Positions 18,158 through 26,670 of a stretch of 64,000 nucleotides of DNA are shown piece by piece; position 1 is the stretch's first letter, and each line of letters begins with the position of its first letter. The stretch is from an uncultured Muribaculum sp. (GTDB lineage: Bacteria > Bacteroidota > Bacteroidia > Bacteroidales > Muribaculaceae): positions 1 through 64,000 of the forward strand of contig CAJTSK010000009.1 of the NCBI GenBank assembly GCA_910578835.1. Direction: 5' to 3'. Under the pieces are notes generated by a model, which was not told where the DNA came from, made no database searches, and saw nothing but the letters and a program-made list of their open reading frames with translations. Made by a program: the position numbers and the translations under genes.

Positions 18158-18598
18158 ATGGCAACTACAAAAATCCTTATTCCGTCAACAACCGACCTTG
18201 ACAAAGCCGCCAAGGAATTTATCGACATAATGGGCGACTACACAGTGTTTGCATTTTACGGCGACATGGGTGTGGGCAAAACCACTTTCATCTCCGCTTT
18301 GTCCAAGGCTCTCGGCGTAGAAGAAGACCCGACAAGCAGCCCGTCGTTCGCCATAATAAACGAATATCGTTCCGACACAACCGCCGAGCTGATATATCAC
18401 TTTGACCTTTATCGCCTTGAATCGCTTGAAGAAGCATTTGACATAGGCGTGGAAGATTACTTCGACTCAGGCGCACTCTGCCTCATCGAATGGCCGGAGC
18501 GAATAGCCGACATACTACCCGACGACACTGTACGCGTCGACATCAAGGAGCTTCCCGACGGCTCACGCGAACTGACCGTCACCGAACCTGAAGAATAA
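18158..18598 (+). CDS. tsaE: tRNA N6-threonylcarbamoyladenosine ATPase TsaE
   Basis: 146 residues, cytosolic P-loop ATPase. It assists TsaB and TsaD in making t6A37 on ANN-decoding tRNAs. Walker A is GDMGVGKTTF (about 35-44), followed by the family blocks DPTSSPSFAIINEY, YHFDLYRLES and LIEWPERI. Normal length. It follows porX by 13 nt, an arrangement I associate with other Bacteroidota, and its stop overlaps the next start (TAATG). Confidence 0.95.
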   Translation: MATTKILIPSTTDLDKAAKEFIDIMGDYTVFAFYGDMGVGKTTFISALSKALGVEEDPTSSPSFAIINEYRSDTTAELIYHFDLYRLESLEEAFDIGVEDYFDSGALCLIEWPERIADILPDDTVRVDIKELPDGSRELTVTEPEE

Positions 18599-18816
18599 TG
18601 AATCCTGCGATCGGAGCCTATATCCTCGCCGTCATTTTCATCGGATGCGGGATATTTTCAATCGTTGCGGCAATTGCCGGCTGGGAGTGGTTTTTCAACA
18701 ACATGAATGTAAGGGTACTTACCTGCCGTATGAAACGCAGCTATGCCCGATGCCTTTATTTTGCGCTTGGCGTTGCCATCATCGCCATGGGCTGCTACAT
18801 GTTTATAACTGTGTAA
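18598..18816 (+). CDS. Small two-helix membrane protein, Imm17-like
   Basis: 72 residues with two transmembrane helices (about 4-28 and 51-70) separated by a short loop with GWEWFFNN and MKRSYARCLYFALG. This pattern resembles proteins annotated as immunity 17 (Imm17) family. That family was defined as predicted immunity proteins to secreted toxins, but no toxin gene is nearby. The start overlaps the tsaE stop by one base and birA follows 4 nt later, so translation is coupled to housekeeping genes. The immunity role is doubtful here. Confidence 0.65.
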   Translation: MNPAIGAYILAVIFIGCGIFSIVAAIAGWEWFFNNMNVRVLTCRMKRSYARCLYFALGVAIIAMGCYMFITV

Positions 18817-18820
18817 TGTC

Positions 18821-19549
18821 ATGACCGGTCACAATATAATAAGACTTGAAGAGTGTGGCTCCACCAACAGCCACCTCGCTGCCATTGCGCGCGAAGTGCC
18901 CCACGGAACAGTGGTGGTCACCCGCTCACAGACTGCCGGACGTGGACAACGCGGCAATACATGGGAGTCGGAACCGGGCAAAAACCTCACATTCTCCCTG
19001 CTGCTCAAGCCGCGTGACATAACTGCCCACGACCAGTTTTACATTTCGGAAGCCGTAGCACTCGGAATAACCGACACACTGCGCCGACACCTTGAAAATC
19101 ACCATGTGAAAATCAAGTGGCCCAACGACATCTACGCCGGCGACAAAAAGATATGTGGCATATTGATTGAAAACAGCCTTTCAGGCAACCTGATAGGTCA
19201 CTCGATTGCAGGCATAGGCATCAACGTCAACCAGCGCAGGTTCAATAGTGACGCACCCAACCCCGTATCGGCGGTAATGCTTACCGGCAACGAGCTGAAG
19301 CTCGATACACTGCTCTCCGATGTGCTCACAGCCATCGACAACAGACTGCGACAGCCCGTCGACATGCGACATCACGACTACTTGTCATCACTCTGGCGCC
19401 GCGACGGCGGCAACTACCGCGACACAGCCTCCGGTGAAGAGTTCAGCGCGATAATAACAGGCGTAGCCCCTACCGGTCATCTGTCGCTTCTTGACTCATT
19501 TGGCAACACCCGCGTCTACGCCTTCAAGGAGGTCCAGGCAATCATATAA
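18821..19549 (+). CDS. birA: Biotin--[acetyl-CoA-carboxylase] ligase
   Basis: 242 residues. It activates biotin with ATP and attaches it to the biotin carrier protein of carboxylases. Motifs visible are CGSTNSHLAAIA, TAGRGQRGNTWES (biotinyl-AMP loop), IKWPNDIYAGDKKICGILIE and GIGINVNQ. There is no N-terminal helix-turn-helix, so it is the class I ligase-only form and not a repressor. Length fits. It is the last gene of the run that includes porW-porX-tsaE; a new promoter follows. Confidence 0.93.
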   Translation: MTGHNIIRLEECGSTNSHLAAIAREVPHGTVVVTRSQTAGRGQRGNTWESEPGKNLTFSLLLKPRDITAHDQFYISEAVALGITDTLRRHLENHHVKIKWPNDIYAGDKKICGILIENSLSGNLIGHSIAGIGINVNQRRFNSDAPNPVSAVMLTGNELKLDTLLSDVLTAIDNRLRQPVDMRHHDYLSSLWRRDGGNYRDTASGEEFSAIITGVAPTGHLSLLDSFGNTRVYAFKEVQAII

Positions 19550-19556
19550 GGCAACT

Positions 19557-19588
19557 ATTGATAATGTTACTGAAATTTAGTAATTTTG
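19557..19588 (+). promoter_or_regulatory. Promoter before cvpA
   Basis: ATTG (19557-19560), 20 nt, then TAATTTTG (19581-19588). It fits the Bacteroidota consensus, with a weaker -33. It separates cvpA from the birA run and leaves a leader of about 18 nt. Confidence 0.55.
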
Positions 19589-19610
19589 CACCAATAAATC
19601 ATCCGGACCC

Positions 19611-20129
19611 TTGACTACAATTGACATAATATTACTGATAATTATCGGAGCCTCCTTAGTGCTCGGACTCTACAAAGGTATAATCGCCCAGATTGCATCA
19701 ATCGGCGGTGTAGTGCTCGGTATCATAGCATGCCGTTTTTTTGCCACCGACATCGGCAGCATGTACATGTCATGGGCACCCGACACATTCTCCAATGAGA
19801 CTTTGGCTAACATAGCCGGCGGCATAACCGTATATCTTGTAGTATATTTCGGCATAGGATTGTTTGCATCGCTTCTACGGCGCATAACCGACACGCTGAT
19901 GGCAGGCTGGCTCGACCATATGCTTGGCGGCATATTCGGCATATTCAAATGGCTTATACTCACCAGCGTATTCCTCAACCTGTTCTACATGATTGCTCCC
20001 CATTGCGTCATATTCCACTCCTCAGCCATCGCATCGGGCAAACTGTTTGTGTTTGTGATGCAGCTCGCGCCGAAACTATTTGGCGTCATGGCAGGTCCGG
20101 TCGGTGAGATGATTAACAATATTACCTGA
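19611..20129 (+). CDS. CvpA family membrane protein
   Basis: 172 residues beginning at TTG 19611; no ATG occurs before the first helix, so TTG is the likely start (MTTIDIILLIIIGAS). Four hydrophobic segments and the family block GLYKGIIAQIASIGGVVLGI match CvpA/colicin-V-production-like proteins. The role of CvpA is poorly defined; in other bacteria it affects envelope robustness. It has its own promoter 22 nt upstream. The sufB start follows 70 nt after the stop. Confidence 0.82.
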   Translation: MTTIDIILLIIIGASLVLGLYKGIIAQIASIGGVVLGIIACRFFATDIGSMYMSWAPDTFSNETLANIAGGITVYLVVYFGIGLFASLLRRITDTLMAGWLDHMLGGIFGIFKWLILTSVFLNLFYMIAPHCVIFHSSAIASGKLFVFVMQLAPKLFGVMAGPVGEMINNIT

Positions 20130-20199
20130 CCCTGTCAACATTCAACAGCAGTGATTGTTATCACTTTACATATATCCCCTATCTATCAAGCGAGAAATA

Positions 20200-21672
20200 A
20201 TGAATGAAGATAACCAGAATATAAACCAGCAGGACGACGACGATATCATAAAAAATGTGACCGGTGACGAATACAAGTATGGATTTGTCACCGATATTGA
20301 TACTGACGTCATACCTCAAGGGCTTAACGAGGACGTAATAAGACTTATCTCCAAGAAGAAAAACGAGCCTGAATGGCTACTTGAATTCCGATTGAAAGCC
20401 TACCGCCACTGGCTGACACTGAAGATGCCTCAATGGGCACATCTTGATATCCCGCCTATCGACTATCAGGCTATCAGCTATTATGCGGCGCCAAAGAAAA
20501 AAGAGGGTCCGAAAAGCCTTGACGAAGTTGACCCCGAGCTGATTGACACCTTCAACAAGCTCGGCATTCCCCTTCAGGAGCAGAAAGCGTTGTCGGGAAT
20601 GGCTGTCGATGCAGTCATGGACTCGGTATCGGTAAAGACCACACATAAAGAAAAACTTGCCGAACTGGGAGTGATATTCTGTTCATTTTCCGAGGCGGTA
20701 AAGGATTATCCCGACCTGGTGAAACGCTATCTCGGAAGCGTGGTGAGCTACCGCGACAACTTCTTTGCTGCGCTTAACTCGGCTGTATTTTCCGACGGCT
20801 CTTTTGTCTACATCCCCAAGGGAGTAAGATGCCCGATGGAGCTTTCAACCTATTTCCGCATCAATGCCGCCGGCACAGGGCAGTTTGAACGCACCCTCAT
20901 CGTAGCCGACGATGACTCATATGTAAGCTATCTCGAAGGATGCACCGCGCCCATGCGCGATGAAAACCAGCTTCACGCCGCCATCGTGGAGATAGTGGTG
21001 GAAGACCGTGCCGAGGTGAAATACTCAACTGTACAGAACTGGTATGCCGGTGACAAGGACGGCAACGGAGGCGTATATAACTTCGTGACCAAGCGCGGAC
21101 TCTGCCGTGGCGACTACTCCAAGCTGTCATGGACACAAGTGGAAACAGGCTCGGCGATTACATGGAAATACCCGAGTTGTGTATTGCAGGGCGAAGGCTC
21201 GACAGGAGAATTTTACTCGGTTGCCGTGACCCGCAACTATCAGCAAGCCGACACAGGCACAAAAATGATACATGCCGGGCGCAACACCCGTTCGACCATC
21301 GTCAGCAAAGGCATATCGGCGGGACATAGCCAGAACTCCTATCGCGGACTGGTAAAGGTGCTTCCCAAGGCTGACGGCTGCCGCAACTACACTCAGTGTG
21401 ACAGCCTCCTGCTCAGCTCCACATGTGGCGCCCACACATTCCCCTATATCGACGTGCTCAACGACACGGCTGTAGTGGAACATGAAGCCACCACATCAAA
21501 AATCAGCGAGGACCAGGTGTTTTACTGTAATCAGCGCGGCATCCCGACGGAAGAAGCTATCGGACTTATTGTCAACGGTTACGCCAAGGAGGTGATGAAC
21601 AAGCTTCCGATGGAATTTGCCGTGGAAGCACAGCGACTGCTCCAGGTGACACTCGAAGGCTCGGTAGGCTGA
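20200..21672 (+). CDS. sufB: Fe-S cluster assembly protein SufB
   Basis: 490 residues from ATG 20200 (MNEDNQNINQQDDDD), chosen over an upstream in-frame start at 20155 because of its position after GCGAGAAATA. SufB is the scaffold subunit of the SufBC2D complex. Clear blocks are YKYGFVTDIDTDVIP, PEWLLEFRLKAYRHW, FSDGSFVYIPKGVRCPMELS, YVSYLEGCTAPMRDENQLHAA and SRGLVKVLP-like RGLVKVLPKADGC. Normal length. It opens the sufBCDS operon. Confidence 0.96.
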   Translation: MNEDNQNINQQDDDDIIKNVTGDEYKYGFVTDIDTDVIPQGLNEDVIRLISKKKNEPEWLLEFRLKAYRHWLTLKMPQWAHLDIPPIDYQAISYYAAPKKKEGPKSLDEVDPELIDTFNKLGIPLQEQKALSGMAVDAVMDSVSVKTTHKEKLAELGVIFCSFSEAVKDYPDLVKRYLGSVVSYRDNFFAALNSAVFSDGSFVYIPKGVRCPMELSTYFRINAAGTGQFERTLIVADDDSYVSYLEGCTAPMRDENQLHAAIVEIVVEDRAEVKYSTVQNWYAGDKDGNGGVYNFVTKRGLCRGDYSKLSWTQVETGSAITWKYPSCVLQGEGSTGEFYSVAVTRNYQQADTGTKMIHAGRNTRSTIVSKGISAGHSQNSYRGLVKVLPKADGCRNYTQCDSLLLSSTCGAHTFPYIDVLNDTAVVEHEATTSKISEDQVFYCNQRGIPTEEAIGLIVNGYAKEVMNKLPMEFAVEAQRLLQVTLEGSVG

Positions 21673-21730
21673 CAACACTCAGGGTCAACTTGCCGCCATT
21701 GATTCAACAACAGAAAAAAACATAACCGAA

Positions 21731-22501
21731 ATGGATAAAAACATATTACTTGACATTCACGACCTCCATGCATCGGTCGACGGTAAAGAGATATTGAAAG
21801 GCATCAATCTTCAGGTGCGCGAAGGCGAAGTACATGCCATCATGGGACCAAACGGTTCCGGTAAGTCCACCCTTTCAATGGTGCTTGCCGGTGCTCCCGG
21901 ATACACTGTCACCGGGGGAAACGTGGATTTCCACGGCAAAAAGCTGCTTGAGCTTTCGCCCGAAGACCGCAGCCACGAAGGACTATTCCTGTCGTTTCAG
22001 TATCCCGTGGAGATACCGGGAGTGTCAATGGTCAACTTCATGAGAGCCGCTGTCAACGAGAAGCGCAAATATTTCAACGAGTCACCGCTGTCGGCAAGCG
22101 ACTTCCTGAAACTGATGCGCCAGAAGCGCGCAATCGTAGAGCTTGACAACAAACTCGCGTCGCGCTCGGTCAACGAAGGCTTTTCAGGTGGAGAGAAAAA
22201 GCGCAACGAGATATTCCAGATGGCTGTGCTTGAGCCAAAGCTATCCATTCTTGACGAGACCGACTCCGGTCTTGACATCGATGCTCTACGCATAGTAGCC
22301 GGCGGTGTCAATAAATTGAAGACCGACCGCAACGCAACTATAGTCATCACCCACTATCAGCGACTGCTTGACTACATCAAGCCCGACTTCGTGCATGTGC
22401 TCTACAAGGGACGGATAGTAAAGACGGCCGGTCCGGAGCTTGCGCTCGAACTTGAAGAGAAGGGTTACGACTGGTTGAAACAGAACGAAAATCAAGATTG
22501 A
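21731..22501 (+). CDS. sufC: Fe-S assembly ATPase SufC
   Basis: 256 residues, cytosolic ABC ATPase that drives shape changes in SufBC2D. Walker A is GPNGSGKST, the signature is FSGGEKKRNE and Walker B ends LDETDSGLDIDALR, all typical of SufC. It is 58 nt after sufB and 2 nt before sufD. Confident call. Confidence 0.96.
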   Translation: MDKNILLDIHDLHASVDGKEILKGINLQVREGEVHAIMGPNGSGKSTLSMVLAGAPGYTVTGGNVDFHGKKLLELSPEDRSHEGLFLSFQYPVEIPGVSMVNFMRAAVNEKRKYFNESPLSASDFLKLMRQKRAIVELDNKLASRSVNEGFSGGEKKRNEIFQMAVLEPKLSILDETDSGLDIDALRIVAGGVNKLKTDRNATIVITHYQRLLDYIKPDFVHVLYKGRIVKTAGPELALELEEKGYDWLKQNENQD

Positions 22502-22503
22502 CC

Positions 22504-23865
22504 ATGAGCAGTCTCTCACAATATACCGACATATACCGCGACCACCGGGCGACCCTCGACAGTCACTCGGCTCCGGTGATTAACGCCCTGCGACCGGCGG
22601 CATTTGACGCCTTGAAGGGGAAGACACTACCCGACCGAAATACAGAGGGTTATGAAAAAACCTCTATCGAGGAGATGATGGCACCCGACTTCGGGCTCAA
22701 CATCAACCGCGTCAATATCCCGGTGGATGCTGCGGCATCGTTTCACTGCGGTGTGCCCAATCTCAGCACCCTGCTCGGAATAGTGGTCAACGATGAATTT
22801 CACCCCGTGGGCACGCTTGAATCACGCCTCCCCGAAGGAGTGTTTTTCGGCAGCCTCGCCAAAGCGGCAGCAACTCATCCCGAACTCGTAGGACGCTACT
22901 ACGGAAAGGTAGCGTCGCTTGATTCGGTGACTACTGCGCTCAACACCATGCTTGTGGAAGATGGCGTGTTTATCTATGTGCCCAAAGGAGTCGCCCTTGA
23001 AAAGCCGCTCCAGCTTGTCAACATCTTCAGCTCACCCACTCCGCTCATGGCTGTGCGCCGCGTGCTGATAGTGCTCGAAGAAGGAGCCTCGGCACAGCTG
23101 CTCGTGTGTGACCACACCCAGGACTCCACGCAGCAATATCTGTCGTCGCAGGTAGTGGAAATAGCTCTCAGCGCCAACGCGCGTCTCGACTATTACGACC
23201 TGGAGGAATCGCGTGAGGGCACCTCTCGCTGCTCGTCAATCTACGCGCGACAGGAAGACAACTCTTCGCTGCTTGTCAACGGCATGACTCTCAGCTGCGG
23301 AAACACCCGCAACGACTACTATATCGAAATCGCAGGCAACGGATGTGACACTCTCCTTGCAGGAATGGCTATCGCCTCGGGACATCAGCATATCGACAAC
23401 AACTCGTCGGTCAATCATCTCGGCTCGCATTGTCACAGCCGCCAGCTATTCAAGTATGTACTTGACGACGATGCTTCAGGTGCATTTGAAGGCGGCATCG
23501 TGGTAAATGAAGGCGCGGTGAAGACCGAGGCTTATCAAAGCGACCGCAACCTGCTCGCATCGACAGGCGCGAAAATGCACACAAAGCCCCAGCTGCTCAT
23601 ATATTGCGACGACGTGAAATGCAGCCACGGAGCCACTACAGGTCAGCTCGACCAGGAAGCGCTGTTCTACATGCGTTCACGCGGTATAGGCGAAAAGATG
23701 GCTCGCACAATGCTGATGCAGGCTTTTATGTCGGAAGTTATCGACACTGTAAGGATGGAAGGATTGCGCGAACGCCTCCACCTCCTTGTAGAAAAGCGTT
23801 TTCACGGGCAGGAGTCATTCTGCGGTGACTGCATGACAAGCTGCGCGGCAGCTAAAAAACAGTAA
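22504..23865 (+). CDS. sufD: Fe-S cluster assembly protein SufD
   Basis: 453 residues from ATG 22504. It is the SufB-like partner that forms the SufBC2D scaffold. Visible blocks are YEKTSIEEMMAPDFG, VEDGVFIYVPKGVALEKPLQL, LGSHCHSRQLFKYVL and CSHGATTGQLDQEALFYMRSRG near the C-terminus, where the conserved Cys and His residues lie. It ends with a Cys-rich tail (FCGDCMTSC). It sits between sufC and sufS in a tight operon. Confidence 0.94.
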   Translation: MSSLSQYTDIYRDHRATLDSHSAPVINALRPAAFDALKGKTLPDRNTEGYEKTSIEEMMAPDFGLNINRVNIPVDAAASFHCGVPNLSTLLGIVVNDEFHPVGTLESRLPEGVFFGSLAKAAATHPELVGRYYGKVASLDSVTTALNTMLVEDGVFIYVPKGVALEKPLQLVNIFSSPTPLMAVRRVLIVLEEGASAQLLVCDHTQDSTQQYLSSQVVEIALSANARLDYYDLEESREGTSRCSSIYARQEDNSSLLVNGMTLSCGNTRNDYYIEIAGNGCDTLLAGMAIASGHQHIDNNSSVNHLGSHCHSRQLFKYVLDDDASGAFEGGIVVNEGAVKTEAYQSDRNLLASTGAKMHTKPQLLIYCDDVKCSHGATTGQLDQEALFYMRSRGIGEKMARTMLMQAFMSEVIDTVRMEGLRERLHLLVEKRFHGQESFCGDCMTSCAAAKKQ

Positions 23866-23868
23866 ATC

Positions 23869-25089
23869 ATGGATAATTACGATGTAGACCGGTTACGTTC
23901 CGATTTTCCCGCCCTCGACAGGAAAATCTATAACCGGCAGCTCATATATTTAGATAATACCGCTACCTCGCAGACTCCGCGGCAAGTAGTGGAAAATATC
24001 GAAAGTATATACTATAACACGAAAGCCAATGTACACCGCGGCGTACACACTCTCTCCCAGGAGATGACATCGCTGCAGGAGGCGGCACGCGAAAGGATAA
24101 GGGGATGGATCAACGCTCCCTCGACCGAAGAAATCATCTTCACCAGAGGCACTACTGAAGCCATCAATCTCGTGGCGTCATCGTACGGCTCATTTTTCCG
24201 CGACGGCGATGAAATCATAGTAAGCGTCATGGAACACCATGCCAACATTGTGCCGTGGCAGCTGCTTCAGAGCCGCGTCAACGTGAAGTTGCGCGTAATC
24301 CCGATGGATGACCGCGGAGTGCTTGACATGGATGCATTCCGCCATATGTTTAACGGTCACACGGCGATGGTGGCGATAGCCCATGTGAGCAATGTGCTCG
24401 GCACCGTCAATCCTGTTGCCGAGATAATAAAGGAAGCCCACAGCCACGGGGTGCCGGTACTTGTTGACGGCGCACAGGCGGTGGCTCACCAGCGTGTCGA
24501 CGTGACTGCGCTCGACTGCGACTTCTACGCCTTCTCATCCCACAAGATGTATGGACCCTCAGGAGTAGGTGTGCTATATGGCAAGAGGGAGCTGCTTAAG
24601 CGTATGCCACCCTATCAGGGAGGGGGCGAGATGATAGGCAATGTAAGCTTTGAACACACCACTTTTGCCGAACTCCCGTTTAAATTTGAGGCAGGCACAC
24701 CCGACTTTGTCGATATCGCCGCCTTTAAGAGCGCCATCGACTATCTTGAGCCAATCGGCATGGATGCGATAGCCGCCCATGAGCATAAGTTGCTTGAATA
24801 CACCATGCCCCGCATGATGGAGATTCCGGGTATGCGCATATTCGGCACTGCGCCTGGCAAGGATGCCATAATATCATTTCTCATCGGCAACGCCCACCAT
24901 TATGACACCGGAATGCTGCTTGACAAGCTCGGCATAGCCGTGCGCACAGGTCACCACTGTGCCGAACCGCTCATGCACCGTCTTGGCATTGAAGGCACCG
25001 TGCGCGCGTCATTCGGTCTTTACAACACTATCGAGGAGTGTGACGCATTTATTGCAGCCTTAAAGCGTGTTGCTGCAATCCTTGAGTGA
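23869..25089 (+). CDS. sufS: Cysteine desulfurase SufS
   Basis: 406 residues, PLP enzyme of class V aminotransferase fold that takes sulfur from cysteine for Fe-S clusters. The PLP lysine lies in FSSHKMYGPSG. The active-site Cys is in RTGHHCAEPLMHRLG, with the surrounding sequence of group II (SufS-type) enzymes. Start is 3 nt after sufD. No SufE or SufU partner gene follows; a bidirectional terminator comes 47 nt after the stop, so the sulfur-transfer partner must be elsewhere. Confidence 0.95.
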   Translation: MDNYDVDRLRSDFPALDRKIYNRQLIYLDNTATSQTPRQVVENIESIYYNTKANVHRGVHTLSQEMTSLQEAARERIRGWINAPSTEEIIFTRGTTEAINLVASSYGSFFRDGDEIIVSVMEHHANIVPWQLLQSRVNVKLRVIPMDDRGVLDMDAFRHMFNGHTAMVAIAHVSNVLGTVNPVAEIIKEAHSHGVPVLVDGAQAVAHQRVDVTALDCDFYAFSSHKMYGPSGVGVLYGKRELLKRMPPYQGGGEMIGNVSFEHTTFAELPFKFEAGTPDFVDIAAFKSAIDYLEPIGMDAIAAHEHKLLEYTMPRMMEIPGMRIFGTAPGKDAIISFLIGNAHHYDTGMLLDKLGIAVRTGHHCAEPLMHRLGIEGTVRASFGLYNTIEECDAFIAALKRVAAILE

Positions 25090-25136
25090 CGCGCCAAACA
25101 GAAAAACGACAAACATCGCCCCATAAAACGGCAATA

Positions 25137-25174
25137 AAAAAAGGTGTACCGGAAAAATTCGGTACACCTTTTTT
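25137..25174. terminator. Bidirectional terminator between sufS and the convergent gene
   Basis: AAAAAAGGTGTACCG (25137-25151) pairs with CGGTACACCTTTTTT (25160-25174) around an 8-nt loop. The T-run is present on both strands, so it ends both sufS and the minus-strand gene at 25199. Confidence 0.9.
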
Positions 25175-25198
25175 ATAGATAATAAATAATGTAGTCAA

Positions 25199-26203
25199 TT
25201 ACTTAACAAGTACTTTGCTTACCTTGTTGCCCTGACGTACAACATAGATGCCGTTGGCAGGATTAGCCACCTTAACACCCTGAAGGTTGTAATACTCAAC
25301 AGGAGCATTCTCATCGATAGCAACATTGTCGATACCTACAGTAGGTTCTTTCTCAGGGACAAGATCAATCTTTGTAACTGTAATATTTTCACCTACAATC
25401 ATAAGGCTCTGATTAGCTGCAGCATCAGTAAGTTCCTTTACATCATCTTCGCCAAGAGTGATAGTAAACACACCAGAAGCCTCAGACAGATTTACTGTAC
25501 CATAATCCTCCTGGAAACCGTCGCAAAGAGCAAATCCGGGAAGTATTGCCTGCTTCCAGTCAGCAAGAAGCAACTGAACTTTAAGGTTACAATATTTTTT
25601 AGCTTCAGGATCGCCAGTATTCACATAAGAAATATCTAACTTGTCACCAGCCTTAACTTTGGCAGCAACAAATGTTGAAACGGGCAACTTAATTGCATTA
25701 TCCCACCAGTCAAGTGCCTGATCGCCTGACCACAATTCTTTAACTGCATCAGGATCCACCACAGTAGCATTCTGAAGATAAGCAGCCTTGAGAGTAACAG
25801 TACCTGCCTTTGAAGACTGTACATAAATCTGCATTACAGAGTTTTTAATATCAGGATTAAGAGGAGCAACTATCTTAGTGACACCGGCTGTTCCCATAGT
25901 AGCCTCAGATATACCCTCTGTGCCACCTTCAGCCTTTTCATTATATTGGATTACAACCTGAATATCAAATTCAACCGGTTCAAATTCAACGACGACCTCA
26001 TCGTAATCACTATAGTTGGCATCGCCAAGCCACCAACCACGACCTGCCCAATCGCTTTCATAAGTAATCGTTTTGGTCTCTGCATCATAAGATGAACCCC
26101 AGCCCGAGCCAAGCTCACTCAATGTAAGGTCAAGTGTTTCGGCATTAGCTGATGACACTGCAAGAGCTGCAACAGCAGCAAAAGAGAGTAAATTTTTAAT
26201 CAT
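25199..26203 (-). CDS. Secreted beta-rich protein with T9SS-like C-terminal signal
   Basis: 334 residues. The signal peptide is MIKNLLSFAAVAALAVSSANA. Two beta-rich modules follow (about 22-145 and 155-285); the second begins ELWSGDQALDWWDNAIKL, a pattern seen in Bacteroidales extracellular binding modules. The last 30 or so residues (YYNLQGVKVANPANGIYVV, ending in Val-Leu-Val-Lys) look like a type A T9SS C-terminal domain. I infer a surface or secreted T9SS cargo that may bind carbohydrate. Codon use is visibly more AT-rich than in neighbouring genes. No enzyme motif is seen. Confidence 0.75.
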   Translation of the reverse strand: MIKNLLSFAAVAALAVSSANAETLDLTLSELGSGWGSSYDAETKTITYESDWAGRGWWLGDANYSDYDEVVVEFEPVEFDIQVVIQYNEKAEGGTEGISEATMGTAGVTKIVAPLNPDIKNSVMQIYVQSSKAGTVTLKAAYLQNATVVDPDAVKELWSGDQALDWWDNAIKLPVSTFVAAKVKAGDKLDISYVNTGDPEAKKYCNLKVQLLLADWKQAILPGFALCDGFQEDYGTVNLSEASGVFTITLGEDDVKELTDAAANQSLMIVGENITVTKIDLVPEKEPTVGIDNVAIDENAPVEYYNLQGVKVANPANGIYVVRQGNKVSKVLVK

Positions 26204-26670
26204 AATGTTTGATTTAGGTTATTAAATTAGGTTAGTTTATCATATTTATGTTAAGTCAATGCAAATATATCACAAAAAAACGCTCTTATATGATACTATT
26301 TTATCCCATTATTATACTTTAACACGTCAAACTTCATTTTAACAATATCACTCCTGCGCTATTATCAAGAAGATTATCAACACTTATTTTTGAATTACCC
26401 ATCGTTTTATCTAAATTGTGTACGCCAATACCTGCTACGATCCGATTTCTGTCCATTGTAAGAGGCATTTATAATTATACCCTCAATTAACGAATAATTG
26501 TACATAAAGCACGGTATCAATGACAGATAATTTGTGGCAGCATTGACCTTTTTATTCTGTCGGTGTAGAAATCACGAGATTTTTCCATAAATTTGCAATA
26601 GTAATCACGCAAGGCTGGGATTGAGGGATATGCAGCCGAGAAAACCAGCCCACTAAACACCAAGCAATAG
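26204..26670. other. AT-rich intergenic region with divergent promoter elements
   Basis: 467 bases between divergent genes. A minus-strand TATATTTG (26269-26262) lies 58 nt before the secreted-protein start, and a plus-strand TAAATTTG (26588-26595) lies 75 nt before the TPR gene. Neither has a clear -33 partner. The middle (about 26300-26560) shows no ORF that looks real, no RNA gene and no notable repeat. Confidence 0.5.
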
